DNA from: Pseudomonadota bacterium
GTDB taxonomy: Bacteria; Desulfobacterota; Binatia; Binatales; Binataceae
Reading direction: 5' to 3'
Length of the DNA stretch: 64,000 nt
Assembly: GCA_021323675.1 (NCBI GenBank)
Contig: JAJPKP010000086.1
Coordinates: 157,024 to 221,023, forward strand
The translations under genes were made by a program, and so were the position numbers. This document shows positions 27,351 through 36,173 of the stretch, piece after piece (the stretch's first letter is position 1; every line of letters starts with the position of its first letter). Under the pieces are notes generated by a model. It saw only the letters and a program-made list of their open reading frames with translations, ran no database searches and was not told where the DNA came from.

Positions 27351-29816
27351 TTACGAAAAGATGTTCATCAGCGAGTTGTTCAACATGAAAACGCGATTCG
27401 CCAGCACGATCTGCTGGTTGCGCAGCAGGGTCACCGCATTCTCCAGCGCGGTGACCTTGGAATTCACACTCGTGCCGGCGTTCTTGATCTTGATGCCGCC
27501 GAAATTCCAGCCGATACCGGCCTCGTATTTCACCGCCAGGCCCAGCGTCATCTCGAATTTGCCGACCGTGAGATCGGTCTTGCTCAGAAGATGCAGGTCG
27601 ATTTTGGGAGCAACGAAGATCGAGAAGCGGGTGCCCAGAAAGCCGCGTTCGAGCGCGCCCACGGTGATGTTGATCGCGTTGCCCATGAAGATGTCGAGCG
27701 TCGCGCCTTTCTTGATGTTCGTCGTCATCCCGAGAACCGTCTGGGTCTTGTCCTCGCGGACGGTTGTGTTCTGCTTGCTGCAGATCAGATTGTAGTCGCG
27801 GGCGGTGTCCATGGTGATGTCGCCGGCGGCCGTGACTTTGTACTCCCCGGGAGACAACGTGCCGCCCTTGCGGTTCGCGCCCACTTCGACCAGTGAGTAT
27901 CCACTTAGTATTCGACGCAGCTCGTTTTGCCCCACGATGAACACCAGATTGCCGGGCGACTTCCCGTCGCCTCCCGTGCCCGTCAGAACCGCAAACAGGT
28001 CTCCATCGGCGGGGCTGGCGGTCTCCTCGTACTTTTCGGTACTCGCGGCCGAACCGATCTCCAGCCTCATCGACTCGCCGCTGTGGTGAAGGGTGGTTCC
28101 GTCGGTGAAGAATTGGAGATTTGCCGGTTTGGGGGATGTGCCAGGGCTGTTGGTTGTCTCGGATCCGCCTCGGGTGGCCGCGGTCAGCGCCGCCGCCACG
28201 CCCATCAGATTGTCAAGCACTCCGACCGGCGTACCCATCGAGATCGCGGTGCGCCGCGACGGGCTCACCATCCGAATCTGCTGGCTGTCGCTGCGGTCCT
28301 CCATCTCCAGCAGGTTGCCGCCCCCGGTGCGAAGAACGTTGCGGGTCGCGTTGCGATTGGTCACCAGGTCCTGATTGACGGAGTTTGGAACCGCGGCCGT
28401 GATCACCGGACGATCTACGTCGCCGGCCGCGAACGCGAGCATCACCTCGGTGTTCTTTCGCAGCGGGAAATGAAATCCGGAGTCGGGCCCTGAATATGGT
28501 GAGGCAAACCGGATCCACTGCGTGGCGCGCTGCGGCGGCTTTTCCTCGCGAAAAAAGGGCATCTGAACCTTGTAGCGCCCCTGATCGTCGAGCTCCGCGT
28601 ACTGTCCACTTCCTTCAGAGTCGACAAACGCGCTCACCATCCCGTAGATGCGAGGAATCGGGGTGGTCCTTGGCGGACGATACTGGACCTGCGCGGGAAT
28701 GGCGCTAACCTCGCAGCGATAAGCCGGCCGCTTTTCCCCATCTTCGCTGTCAGGGCTCAGGCCCGAGAGCATCGCTCCCGTCTGCGAGCCCTGATGAATC
28801 ACGGAAGTGACCGTATATTGCGCGTTGAAGTCGGCCCGGAAGTGGCGCTCGAACTTCACTCCCATCGCGGCCCGGCATCCGATCGCTGTGCCTTCGAATC
28901 GAAAGACGCTGCCGGTGCACAGGATTTCCTGAGCGCGAAGGTCGGCGATGCGCTGAGCCTGGTCGTTGTCCTCGACGTGCTCACCGTACAGCATTACCTC
29001 GCCATTGCCGCCCGAGGACACTACCGATTCGGCGCGGATACGTAGCGATGCCTTCTCGTAGTTGTAGTTGGTGACGATCACCTTGCCGGGCAGCGCCGTG
29101 CGTTCGCATCTCGCGTCGTAAAACACTTCGCTGTCCGCCTCGACACTCGGGTCCCCGTATGTCCGGTACGCAATCGTCAGCATGGTGTCGGAATGCTTGA
29201 CCCGGTTGTCGGTGATGATCAGCTTGTCGCCGCGCGAGCCATCCTCGAAAAAATAGTACAGCCCTTCCCGTTCCATCAGCCGGGAAATGAAGTCCAGGCA
29301 GCTCTCTTCGAACTGGCAGGTATAAGGACAAGATGGCGGCGCGCTCACCAGCCTGAATTCATAGTCGGTTCCTTCGCGAAGTCCGCAGGATGCGAACACT
29401 TCGCGGATGACATCAACCACGCTCTTGTCGAGATAGGCGTTCGAGTAGCGAAAGCGCCTGAGCCGGGTAAGTGCGGGTTCGAGCACCGCCTCGTAAAACG
29501 CATGCGCGGCCGTCCGCCGCGATACGGAGATCGAAGACACGATGCCGCCGTAGGTCGCGCTTGTGCCGTCGTCCGCCGCGCGGATTTTCAACGTCGCCGT
29601 CCGATCGATGATCGCCCCGAGGTCCAGGTCGTCCCGTCCGGAGGCGAGGAGCAAATCAAATCGATAGGGCTGGGAAATGGCCTCCCGGCCGCGAAGCTCC
29701 ACCACCGCGAATGTGTCCTCGGAAACTCCCGCGCAGGAAAATTCGAGACGAGCCGGCCGTGAATTGGCGGCCTGCGCGCCGGTTGCCTGCGGGATTTCAA
29801 GAACGTTGCCGGCCAT
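27351..29816 (-). CDS. vgrG: T6SS spike protein VgrG (TssI) with C-terminal extension
   Basis: An 821-aa VgrG: gp27-like N-terminal domain (LEFSCAGVSEDTFAVVELRGREAIS..., CQFEESCLDFISRLMEREGLYYFF) and gp5-like OB and needle domain (WIRFASPYSGPDSGFHFPL). The needle continues well beyond residue 560, and the last approx. 250 residues form a longer beta-rich stem ending in a heptad-like helix (VTALENAVTLLRNQ). No catalytic motif was recognised in the extension. Start ATG 29816 is 5 bp after clpV stop. Confidence 0.92.
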   Translation of the reverse strand: MAGNVLEIPQATGAQAANSRPARLEFSCAGVSEDTFAVVELRGREAISQPYRFDLLLASGRDDLDLGAIIDRTATLKIRAADDGTSATYGGIVSSISVSRRTAAHAFYEAVLEPALTRLRRFRYSNAYLDKSVVDVIREVFASCGLREGTDYEFRLVSAPPSCPYTCQFEESCLDFISRLMEREGLYYFFEDGSRGDKLIITDNRVKHSDTMLTIAYRTYGDPSVEADSEVFYDARCERTALPGKVIVTNYNYEKASLRIRAESVVSSGGNGEVMLYGEHVEDNDQAQRIADLRAQEILCTGSVFRFEGTAIGCRAAMGVKFERHFRADFNAQYTVTSVIHQGSQTGAMLSGLSPDSEDGEKRPAYRCEVSAIPAQVQYRPPRTTPIPRIYGMVSAFVDSEGSGQYAELDDQGRYKVQMPFFREEKPPQRATQWIRFASPYSGPDSGFHFPLRKNTEVMLAFAAGDVDRPVITAAVPNSVNQDLVTNRNATRNVLRTGGGNLLEMEDRSDSQQIRMVSPSRRTAISMGTPVGVLDNLMGVAAALTAATRGGSETTNSPGTSPKPANLQFFTDGTTLHHSGESMRLEIGSAASTEKYEETASPADGDLFAVLTGTGGDGKSPGNLVFIVGQNELRRILSGYSLVEVGANRKGGTLSPGEYKVTAAGDITMDTARDYNLICSKQNTTVREDKTQTVLGMTTNIKKGATLDIFMGNAINITVGALERGFLGTRFSIFVAPKIDLHLLSKTDLTVGKFEMTLGLAVKYEAGIGWNFGGIKIKNAGTSVNSKVTALENAVTLLRNQQIVLANRVFMLNNSLMNIFS

Positions 29817-29821
29817 GCGTT

Positions 29822-32455
29822 CTACTGTGCCTGGGTGATGAACTCGGTCTTGAAGCTCTTGTCGTCGCCCAACTCAAGCCGCGCCGCGGAAGGCAGATCT
29901 CCCCCCGTCATCCGCGACAGGATCTCGCGCGAGAGCGCAGGCAGCACGGCGAGATTGAGGATGTAGTCGATGTTCCGCGCCCCGGTTTCCACCTCGGTGC
30001 ATCGCGCGACGATCTGGTCCAGCACTTCGTCGGAATAGCTGAGGGCTATATGGTGACTGGTGGCAAGCCGCGCCGACACCTTGCCCAGCTTGAGGCGAGC
30101 AATCTCCTTCATGACCTCGGCATCGAGCTCGTAGTACGGCGCGATGGTCATCCGTGCCAGAAGAGCGGGCTTGAGATAGCGGCTGAGGATCGGGCGGATC
30201 GAGTCCGCCGCGTCCCGTGCCGCCGGTTTGGGCGAGCGTCGCGACAGTTCGGCGAGTTGCTCGGATGCGAGATTGCTGGTCAGAAAGACCACCGTGTTCT
30301 TGAAATCGACCGCGCGTCCCTCCCCGTCCGAAAGCGTCCCCTTGTCGAACACCTGGTAGAAGAGGTTCAGGACTTCCGGATGCGCCTTCTCGATCTCGTC
30401 GAGCAGGACCACGGAATACGGACGCTGGCGGACCGCCTCGGTCAGAAGCCCGCCTTCGCCGTAGCCCACGTATCCGGGCGGCGACCCAATCAGGCGGCTT
30501 ACCGTGTGCTTCTCCTGAAACTCGCTCATGTTCAGGACGATCGAGGAATTTTCGCCGCCGAACAGCAGGTCGGCGATCGAGAGGGCGGTTTCGGTTTTCC
30601 CCACTCCGCTCGGGCCGGCCAGCAGGAAAACGCCGATCGGTTGCTGCGGGTCTTTCAATCCCGCCTTGGACGCGCGGATGACTTCGGCGATGATGTCGAG
30701 AGCCTGGTCCTGCCCGCGCACCCGCTCTCTCAATTTCGAGGAAAGGTTCAGGACGGTCTCCGCCTGATCGCTCAGCACTTTTCCCAGCGGAATGCCGGTC
30801 CAGTCGGACACGACGCGCGCGACCACCTCGGGATCGACCTCAGCGCGGACCAGGGGCTTGCCGTTCTGAAGCGTTCGCAGCGCCTCGGCGGCCGCCTCGA
30901 TCTCCTTGCGAAGGGCCGATTGGCGCGGGGTGTCAGGGGCTGCGACCGCGCGGGCAAGGTCCGCGCGCAGATCGATGAGTTTTCGCGCGGCCTCCGTCTC
31001 GGTCTGCCATCGCGATCGCAATTGCTCGATCTCGTTGCCAAGCGACCGGAGCTCGAGCTCGATCTGCTCGAGCCGTTTCTCGTCAACCCTGCGGCCGTGG
31101 TCGCGATCGCGCTCCAATGCGGACCGTTCGCGCACCAGCATCTGCACTCGCCGTTCCCGATCATCGAGCACATTCGGCCGGGCCGAGAGGTTGATCTTCA
31201 CGCGCGCCGCGCTCGTGTCGAGGAGATCCACCGCTTTGTCCGGAAGCTGGCGTCCGGTGATATAACGGTCGGACAACTCCGCCGCCGCAACCAGCGCATC
31301 GTCCCTCACCGTGACGTGGTGAACCGCTTCGTAGTTCTGCTTGAGTCCGCGCAGGATTCCGACGGTAGCGTCAACGGATGGCTCTTCCAGCTTGATCAAC
31401 TGAAAACGCCGCGCGAGTGCGGCATCCTTCTCGAAGTATTTCTTGTATTCGGACCAGGTCGTGGCGGCGATCGTCCGCAGCTCTCCGCGTGCGAGCGCGG
31501 GTTTCAGCAGGTTCGCCGCGTTGTTGCCTCCCGGAGTTCCCCCCGCCGCGACCAGAGTGTGAGCTTCGTCGATGAAAAGAATGATCGGCTGGGCCGACGC
31601 CTTGATTTCGGCGATCACGCTCTTGAGACGGTTCTCGAACTCTCCTTTCACGCCGGCGCCCGCTTCGAGCAGTCCGAGGTCAAGCCCCAACAGGCGGACG
31701 CCGCGCAGAATCTCGGGAACATCGCCCTCAACCACGCGCAGGGCCAGTCCTTCGACCAGCGCGGTCTTGCCCACGCCCGGGTCGCCCACGATGATCGGAT
31801 TGTTCTTGCGCCGTCGCGCCAGCACATCGACCATCAGCCGTATCTCGGTGTCCCTGCCGAACACCGGGTCGATCTCTCCGGCCGCGGCTCTGCCGGTGAA
31901 ATCGATACAGAATTTCGCCAGCACCTGCTCAGAAGATTCTCCGCCCTCCGCCACCGCGGCGTGAGGCTCCGTGGCGCTGGTCTCGATCGAACCTTGCGTC
32001 AATTCGCCAAAGCGCGACGTAATCGTTTCGCGGCTGAGGCTCCGCAAACTGTCCGCGTAGGACCCCGCCGCGAAGAAGCTGGCGCGGGAGAGAAACGCGA
32101 TGAGGACCGCTCCCGATCGAATCCGCTCCTCTTTCAGATTCAGGCTGGAAATCAGCCATGAATCCTGAACCAGCTCGAGCAGAGGCGGAGCAAACACCGG
32201 TCTTCCCGAGTTACCTGTAGGAAACTGCCCGAGCGCGTCCTGAATTCCCCGCTGAAGCTCGGCAATATTCACATCCAGATTCTGGAGAACCAGCGCGATA
32301 TCGAGCCGGGCATCACCTAACAGCGCCGCGAGAAAGTGCTCGACCGTGATCTCGTAGTGCGAGCGGGAAAGACACTGGCCCGCCGCCGCCTCCATGGCAC
32401 CCGTGCAATACGTGTTCAAACGGTAAATTAACGACTTGAGATCAGCCAGAATCAT
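29822..32455 (-). CDS. clpV: T6SS sheath-disassembly ATPase ClpV (TssH)
   Basis: An 877-aa Clp/Hsp100 ATPase of the ClpV group: N-terminal repeat domain (1-150), first AAA+ with Walker A GDPGVGKT (224-231), a charged coiled-coil middle domain (about 420-520), and second AAA+ with GPSGVGKT. ClpV recycles contracted TssBC sheaths. The ATG at 32455 overlaps the tssG stop codon (ATGA), which selects it over an in-frame GTG at 32464. Confidence 0.95.
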   Translation of the reverse strand: MILADLKSLIYRLNTYCTGAMEAAAGQCLSRSHYEITVEHFLAALLGDARLDIALVLQNLDVNIAELQRGIQDALGQFPTGNSGRPVFAPPLLELVQDSWLISSLNLKEERIRSGAVLIAFLSRASFFAAGSYADSLRSLSRETITSRFGELTQGSIETSATEPHAAVAEGGESSEQVLAKFCIDFTGRAAAGEIDPVFGRDTEIRLMVDVLARRRKNNPIIVGDPGVGKTALVEGLALRVVEGDVPEILRGVRLLGLDLGLLEAGAGVKGEFENRLKSVIAEIKASAQPIILFIDEAHTLVAAGGTPGGNNAANLLKPALARGELRTIAATTWSEYKKYFEKDAALARRFQLIKLEEPSVDATVGILRGLKQNYEAVHHVTVRDDALVAAAELSDRYITGRQLPDKAVDLLDTSAARVKINLSARPNVLDDRERRVQMLVRERSALERDRDHGRRVDEKRLEQIELELRSLGNEIEQLRSRWQTETEAARKLIDLRADLARAVAAPDTPRQSALRKEIEAAAEALRTLQNGKPLVRAEVDPEVVARVVSDWTGIPLGKVLSDQAETVLNLSSKLRERVRGQDQALDIIAEVIRASKAGLKDPQQPIGVFLLAGPSGVGKTETALSIADLLFGGENSSIVLNMSEFQEKHTVSRLIGSPPGYVGYGEGGLLTEAVRQRPYSVVLLDEIEKAHPEVLNLFYQVFDKGTLSDGEGRAVDFKNTVVFLTSNLASEQLAELSRRSPKPAARDAADSIRPILSRYLKPALLARMTIAPYYELDAEVMKEIARLKLGKVSARLATSHHIALSYSDEVLDQIVARCTEVETGARNIDYILNLAVLPALSREILSRMTGGDLPSAARLELGDDKSFKTEFITQAQ

Positions 32456-33459
32456 TGCGCCCACCGTCGAAGCCAGAAGCTCGCCCGTAACTCGCCCTCA
32501 GAACCATCGCTGAACAACCAGGTATCGAGGCCGAGCCTCGCGTAGTCCGAATCTCCCAGGCACGCGGGCCGCGCGCTTGAAGGCTCGAGGATCAGCTCGA
32601 CCTCCGCATCCACGGGAACCGAAGGGTAGAAGCGGACGAAGAACTCCATCACCCGGTAGTCCGGGCCTTCGGGCAAAAGCCTTGCGTACCGCTGATACGC
32701 GACCGGCCCGATCCTGACCGTTATCGCGCCGCTGCGATCCGCCATCTCTTCCCCGACAAACGCATCCGTGCCCAGAGCGTGCGCACTCGTCCCCAGCCTG
32801 ATTCGCTGATCGTCGGGGATTCGAACTCGCGCCAGCCGGCATGAAATCACTTCGACCGGCAGGTCTCCGAGCGCATCGGAAAGCAGCGTCTCCAAACCCA
32901 GCGCCGAGCGTGGATTCAGCGTGAGCAGGCCGATATAGCGCAGCAGGCGTGACGGGCTTGGAATTTGCCCGCGCAAGGTCGGCTCGCCGAGCCCGATAAG
33001 GATAAAGAGGATGCCGATGAAGCGATGGTCGCGTTGCTCGGCGACCTCCACCATCGGCCGCGCCTTGCTCCAGGCCTCGAAAAGCAGCGGATAGAGGCGG
33101 TGATTGAGGAGATCGATGAAATCGCGGGAGGCGTGGCGATCGTTGCGCGCCTCCTCCATCAGTTCTTCGGTGTAGAAAGTCGGCAGCGGCGACGAGGTGC
33201 CGTACAGTCCGAGAAAGTTCGCCGTGACCCGCAAGCGCTCTCCGGGACCCTGCTCAATCGCTTCCAGGTCCGTCTCAGGAAATTTCAGAGCGAGATTGGG
33301 GCGAACGAGAATTCCGCTGATCAGATCACGCCCCGCCGCGGCAGGGCCGCCGGCGAACAGCCGCAGCAGGCGCATCGCCTGAAAGAAGCTGTAGCCGCGC
33401 CCATCGCGTACCAGGTTGGTCGCTATGCCAGGGGCTGGCGCCCCACTCTCTCCGGCCAT
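32452..33459 (-). CDS. tssG: T6SS baseplate subunit TssG
   Basis: A 335-aa TssG: YSFFQAMRLLRLF near the start, LTANFLGLYGTSSPLPTFYTEEL and a FLNHRLYPLLF-like segment are diagnostic of the family. TssG joins TssF in the baseplate wedge. AGAGGT lies 5 nt before ATG 33459. It overlaps tssF by 37 nt and clpV by 4 nt, so translation of these genes is coupled. Confidence 0.93.
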   Translation of the reverse strand: MAGESGAPAPGIATNLVRDGRGYSFFQAMRLLRLFAGGPAAAGRDLISGILVRPNLALKFPETDLEAIEQGPGERLRVTANFLGLYGTSSPLPTFYTEELMEEARNDRHASRDFIDLLNHRLYPLLFEAWSKARPMVEVAEQRDHRFIGILFILIGLGEPTLRGQIPSPSRLLRYIGLLTLNPRSALGLETLLSDALGDLPVEVISCRLARVRIPDDQRIRLGTSAHALGTDAFVGEEMADRSGAITVRIGPVAYQRYARLLPEGPDYRVMEFFVRFYPSVPVDAEVELILEPSSARPACLGDSDYARLGLDTWLFSDGSEGELRASFWLRRWAQ

Positions 33460-35144
33460 AGATACCTCTCACCCGTGGCTGCGTCTTCGATTTCCGTGCG
33501 CGTGAACGTGTTGAGCGTCGCGTAGTCGGCCATGAAACGATCGAAAATCGTACCGAACAGAAAGAGATCCCCGGGGCCGGCGAAGTGCTCTCCGCGGCAT
33601 CGAAGCCTGATCTGCTGGCCGCGCATCATGATGCCGGCGACGATCCGGCTCGTCGAGGTTACCGCCAGTTCGGCGATACCCTCGATGCGCCGGCGATTCG
33701 CGCTGTCCTGCGCCCGCTCCAGCCCGGAGGGAAACGCATACAGCCTGAGCAGTCCGCGGAGGCTGGCCGTATCGGCGATTGACGCGTAGTTGAGTGCGAG
33801 ATGCGACAGCAACCGCCCCAGCATCTTGGTGCCGTCGAGCGGCAGTATCGACGGCGTGGGGCGGCGGATGTTCCGGAAGGACAGCCTCTCAGGCGACGAG
33901 TCGGTCGGCCGGCATATGTCCCCGGAATGCAGGCCGTCCGGGAGCGAACCGTTGGTGCAGGTCAATCGCAGGGTCAACGTTTCCGGCTCGGGCGCCACCC
34001 CCGGCGGGTACGCGACCGAGAGATACGCATCCAGGCCGCGCTCCTCCGCCGCCCGCATGATGACCTCGTAAGTGGCGCCCGTCTCGTCTTCGCCGAACAA
34101 TCCGAAACGGCGATAGACTCGCGATGGCGCGGCGCCCGCGCGATGTCCAAGTACTTCGTCGACGGAAAAGATGCACGATCCGGCGCGAACCCGGTTCGAG
34201 GGAACGATCCGGTACTCTTCCCGCTTATGATCGAGGAGTATCGGCTCCGCATCGATCGCAAACAGGTTCACCGCAGGCGCGGCATTGAGCAGCAGACTGT
34301 TCTTGCCGACCGAAGGCATCCAAGCCGGCCTTCCGTCGAGCCTGAATTCGATGTTGAATTCCTGGCCTGGTCCCCGGTCTTTCCATCCCTCCAGCCCCGT
34401 CAAATCAGCGAACAGGAACTTCTCCGGCAACACGAAGAACTCCTCGAGCACTCGATAGCCGGGATACGCGTTGCCCGGATACGGCATCAGCGTCTCGCCG
34501 CGCTCGAAGCCGACCGGCCGGAGCGCCTCGCGCGGCAGGATGAACTCAGCACTTCCGGGAGCGGAGATGCGGATGTCTGTCAGATGGCGGAACAGCGCCA
34601 TGTAAAGGGCTGATGCCGCCGGAAAGCCGTCCCCCAGATGAAATCGAAGACGGTGAAGCGGCCAGTTTCCGAGCGCAAACCCCTCGAGCCGGAGCTTGAG
34701 CCTCACGGCGGGCTGCGCGCCCGGGCTATCCGCCATCTCGACCTGCGTCAGGGTCAGCGGATGAACCTCAACGGGGTAGCAGGTCCTGAAAATGCACTGG
34801 ATCCCGTCCACCGGAACCGAGGCAAGCTCAACGCCGGATTTCACCAGAGCGGGTTCGTTCAATTGTCCCTTGGGCTCGAACACGACAAGCGTGCAGGACG
34901 GGATCGGCCGCAGGTAATGCGGAAAAATCAGGTTGCCCAGCGCCTGAACGAACTCGGGGAATTCGTCGTCGAGGCGCGCCCGGATAAGGCCCGTCAGATA
35001 CGCGACACCTTCGAGCAGCCGCTCGACGTCGGGATCCGAGGACGACCCTGAGAGCATCGGCGCGAGCGCGGGATGCGCACGCGAGAATTCCGCCGCGCGT
35101 TCGCGCAGTTGGCCAAGTTCCTCCTCGAAGTATCGGTTCTGCAT
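33423..35144 (-). CDS. tssF: T6SS baseplate subunit TssF
   Basis: A 573-aa TssF with the typical opening (NRYFEEELGQLRERAAEFSRAHP) and DPDVERLLEGVAYLTGLIRARLDDEFPEF region. It forms the wedge with TssE and TssG. The frame extends upstream to a TTG at 35153, but ATG 35144 is the better start. It begins 40 bp after the tssE stop and overlaps tssG at its end. Confidence 0.94.
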   Translation of the reverse strand: MQNRYFEEELGQLRERAAEFSRAHPALAPMLSGSSSDPDVERLLEGVAYLTGLIRARLDDEFPEFVQALGNLIFPHYLRPIPSCTLVVFEPKGQLNEPALVKSGVELASVPVDGIQCIFRTCYPVEVHPLTLTQVEMADSPGAQPAVRLKLRLEGFALGNWPLHRLRFHLGDGFPAASALYMALFRHLTDIRISAPGSAEFILPREALRPVGFERGETLMPYPGNAYPGYRVLEEFFVLPEKFLFADLTGLEGWKDRGPGQEFNIEFRLDGRPAWMPSVGKNSLLLNAAPAVNLFAIDAEPILLDHKREEYRIVPSNRVRAGSCIFSVDEVLGHRAGAAPSRVYRRFGLFGEDETGATYEVIMRAAEERGLDAYLSVAYPPGVAPEPETLTLRLTCTNGSLPDGLHSGDICRPTDSSPERLSFRNIRRPTPSILPLDGTKMLGRLLSHLALNYASIADTASLRGLLRLYAFPSGLERAQDSANRRRIEGIAELAVTSTSRIVAGIMMRGQQIRLRCRGEHFAGPGDLFLFGTIFDRFMADYATLNTFTRTEIEDAATGERYLWPERVGRQPLA

Positions 35145-35183
35145 GATGTCCAATCGGCGGCGTTCGCGCGTTGGTGCGAAATC

Positions 35184-35600
35184 TCAGGAATTGACCGCCA
35201 CGCGCCCGTTCGGCTGCACCACGGTCGCGAGCTGCACCGGCACCGCACGATCGTTCACTTCCACCGACCCCGCGACTTCGAATCGCAGCGTGAGCGGATC
35301 CGTCTCGTCCGGCACCAGATCGACGGAGCGAAGCTTCAGGCGCGGCTCGTAGCGCTCGATCGTCCTTGCGATATCGACGCGAATCTCTTCGATCGATTTC
35401 GCCGAGAATGCGGGCGCAAGGTTCGACAGATCCGGCAGGCCGTACTCGGAATCGATCGGGACGCTGCCACGCTGCGTGTTGAGGATCCCCGCAAGATGGC
35501 GGAGGATCGATCTTACCAGCACGTCGAGGCTACCCTGCCGGGTGCGCTCTCCGCCGCTCTCCCATCGGGAAATCCTCTCCAGCAGCCGCTCTTCCCGCAT
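35184..35600 (-). CDS. tssE: T6SS baseplate subunit TssE (gp25-like)
   Basis: A 138-aa gp25-like protein: RQGSLDVLVRSILRHLAGILNTQRGSVPIDSEYGLPD is the conserved N-terminal half, and AKSIEEIRVDIARTIERYEPRL the second. It initiates sheath assembly on the baseplate. The open frame continues upstream across hcp in another frame; ATG 35600 (MREERLLERI) is chosen because it is 7 bp after the hcp stop and matches the family length. Confidence 0.93.
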   Translation of the reverse strand: MREERLLERISRWESGGERTRQGSLDVLVRSILRHLAGILNTQRGSVPIDSEYGLPDLSNLAPAFSAKSIEEIRVDIARTIERYEPRLKLRSVDLVPDETDPLTLRFEVAGSVEVNDRAVPVQLATVVQPNGRVAVNS

Positions 35601-35607
35601 ACGCGGC

Positions 35608-36093
35608 CTACTTGGGCACCTGCCATGAATCTTCGGTTTCGATCCCGTCGGGCTCCCAGGTCCAGATGATCTTCTCGTAGGTGAACGAGACGTCCTCCAT
35701 GTGTTGGAGATCGCTGTTTTCCTTCTGCAGGACGTTGGGAATCCAGGGGCGGACTGAAACCACAATCGCGTTCTGGAGCTTGGTGGTGAAGTACTTTTCC
35801 TCCTTGCCCTGCTTGGAGATCCGGTAGAACTCGAGTTTGACCTCTTTGAGATGCTCGCCGGAGCAAAGCGCCTGGAAGAGCTTGGGCGAAGACTTGTCGA
35901 CTACCTTGGTGACCGTGAGCGGACCGTGGATCCGCTTTCCGGCGGGCAATCCGGTCTGGGGATCGCGGGGAATCGCGACGTTGTGTTCGAGAGCCTCCAC
36001 CAGGATGGTGTTTTCGCGGCCCTGGATAGTGCAGGAACCGTCAATTTTTCCCTGCGTTTCTCCTTCAACCGACAGGTGTATCGGAATCGGCAT
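35608..36093 (-). CDS. hcp: T6SS inner tube protein Hcp (TssD)
   Basis: A 161-aa Hcp with MPIPIHLSVEGETQGKIDGS, an IPRDPQTGLPAGKRIHGPLTVTK segment and FTYEKIIWTWEPDGIE near the end, all typical. Hcp hexamers stack into the expelled tube. GAAGGAGG lies 6 nt before ATG 36093, one of the strongest ribosome sites of the operon, fitting the high demand for this subunit. Confidence 0.95.
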   Translation of the reverse strand: MPIPIHLSVEGETQGKIDGSCTIQGRENTILVEALEHNVAIPRDPQTGLPAGKRIHGPLTVTKVVDKSSPKLFQALCSGEHLKEVKLEFYRISKQGKEEKYFTTKLQNAIVVSVRPWIPNVLQKENSDLQHMEDVSFTYEKIIWTWEPDGIETEDSWQVPK

Positions 36094-36127
36094 AGCATCC
36101 TCCTTCGCGTGATGAAGAATCGGCGCC

Positions 36128-36173
36128 TAAAACGGGCCGAACTGGCCTGATGCGATCGCGAACGGCAGATCGC
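36128..36173 (-). other. Hairpins between tssC and hcp
   Basis: Just after the tssC stop, GCGATC (36152-36157) pairs with GATCGC (36168-36173). A second short stem of two GGCC blocks (36135-36138 and 36144-36147) is followed in the transcript direction by CGTTTT. This could be an attenuator or an RNA-processing site that sets hcp level relative to tssBC. The second stem is only 4 bp, so a terminator function is doubtful. Confidence 0.28.

Noticed and set aside
29711..32161. Long plus-strand open frame of over 800 codons
   Set aside because: Antisense to clpV and the vgrG start; arginine-rich and without recognisable domains.
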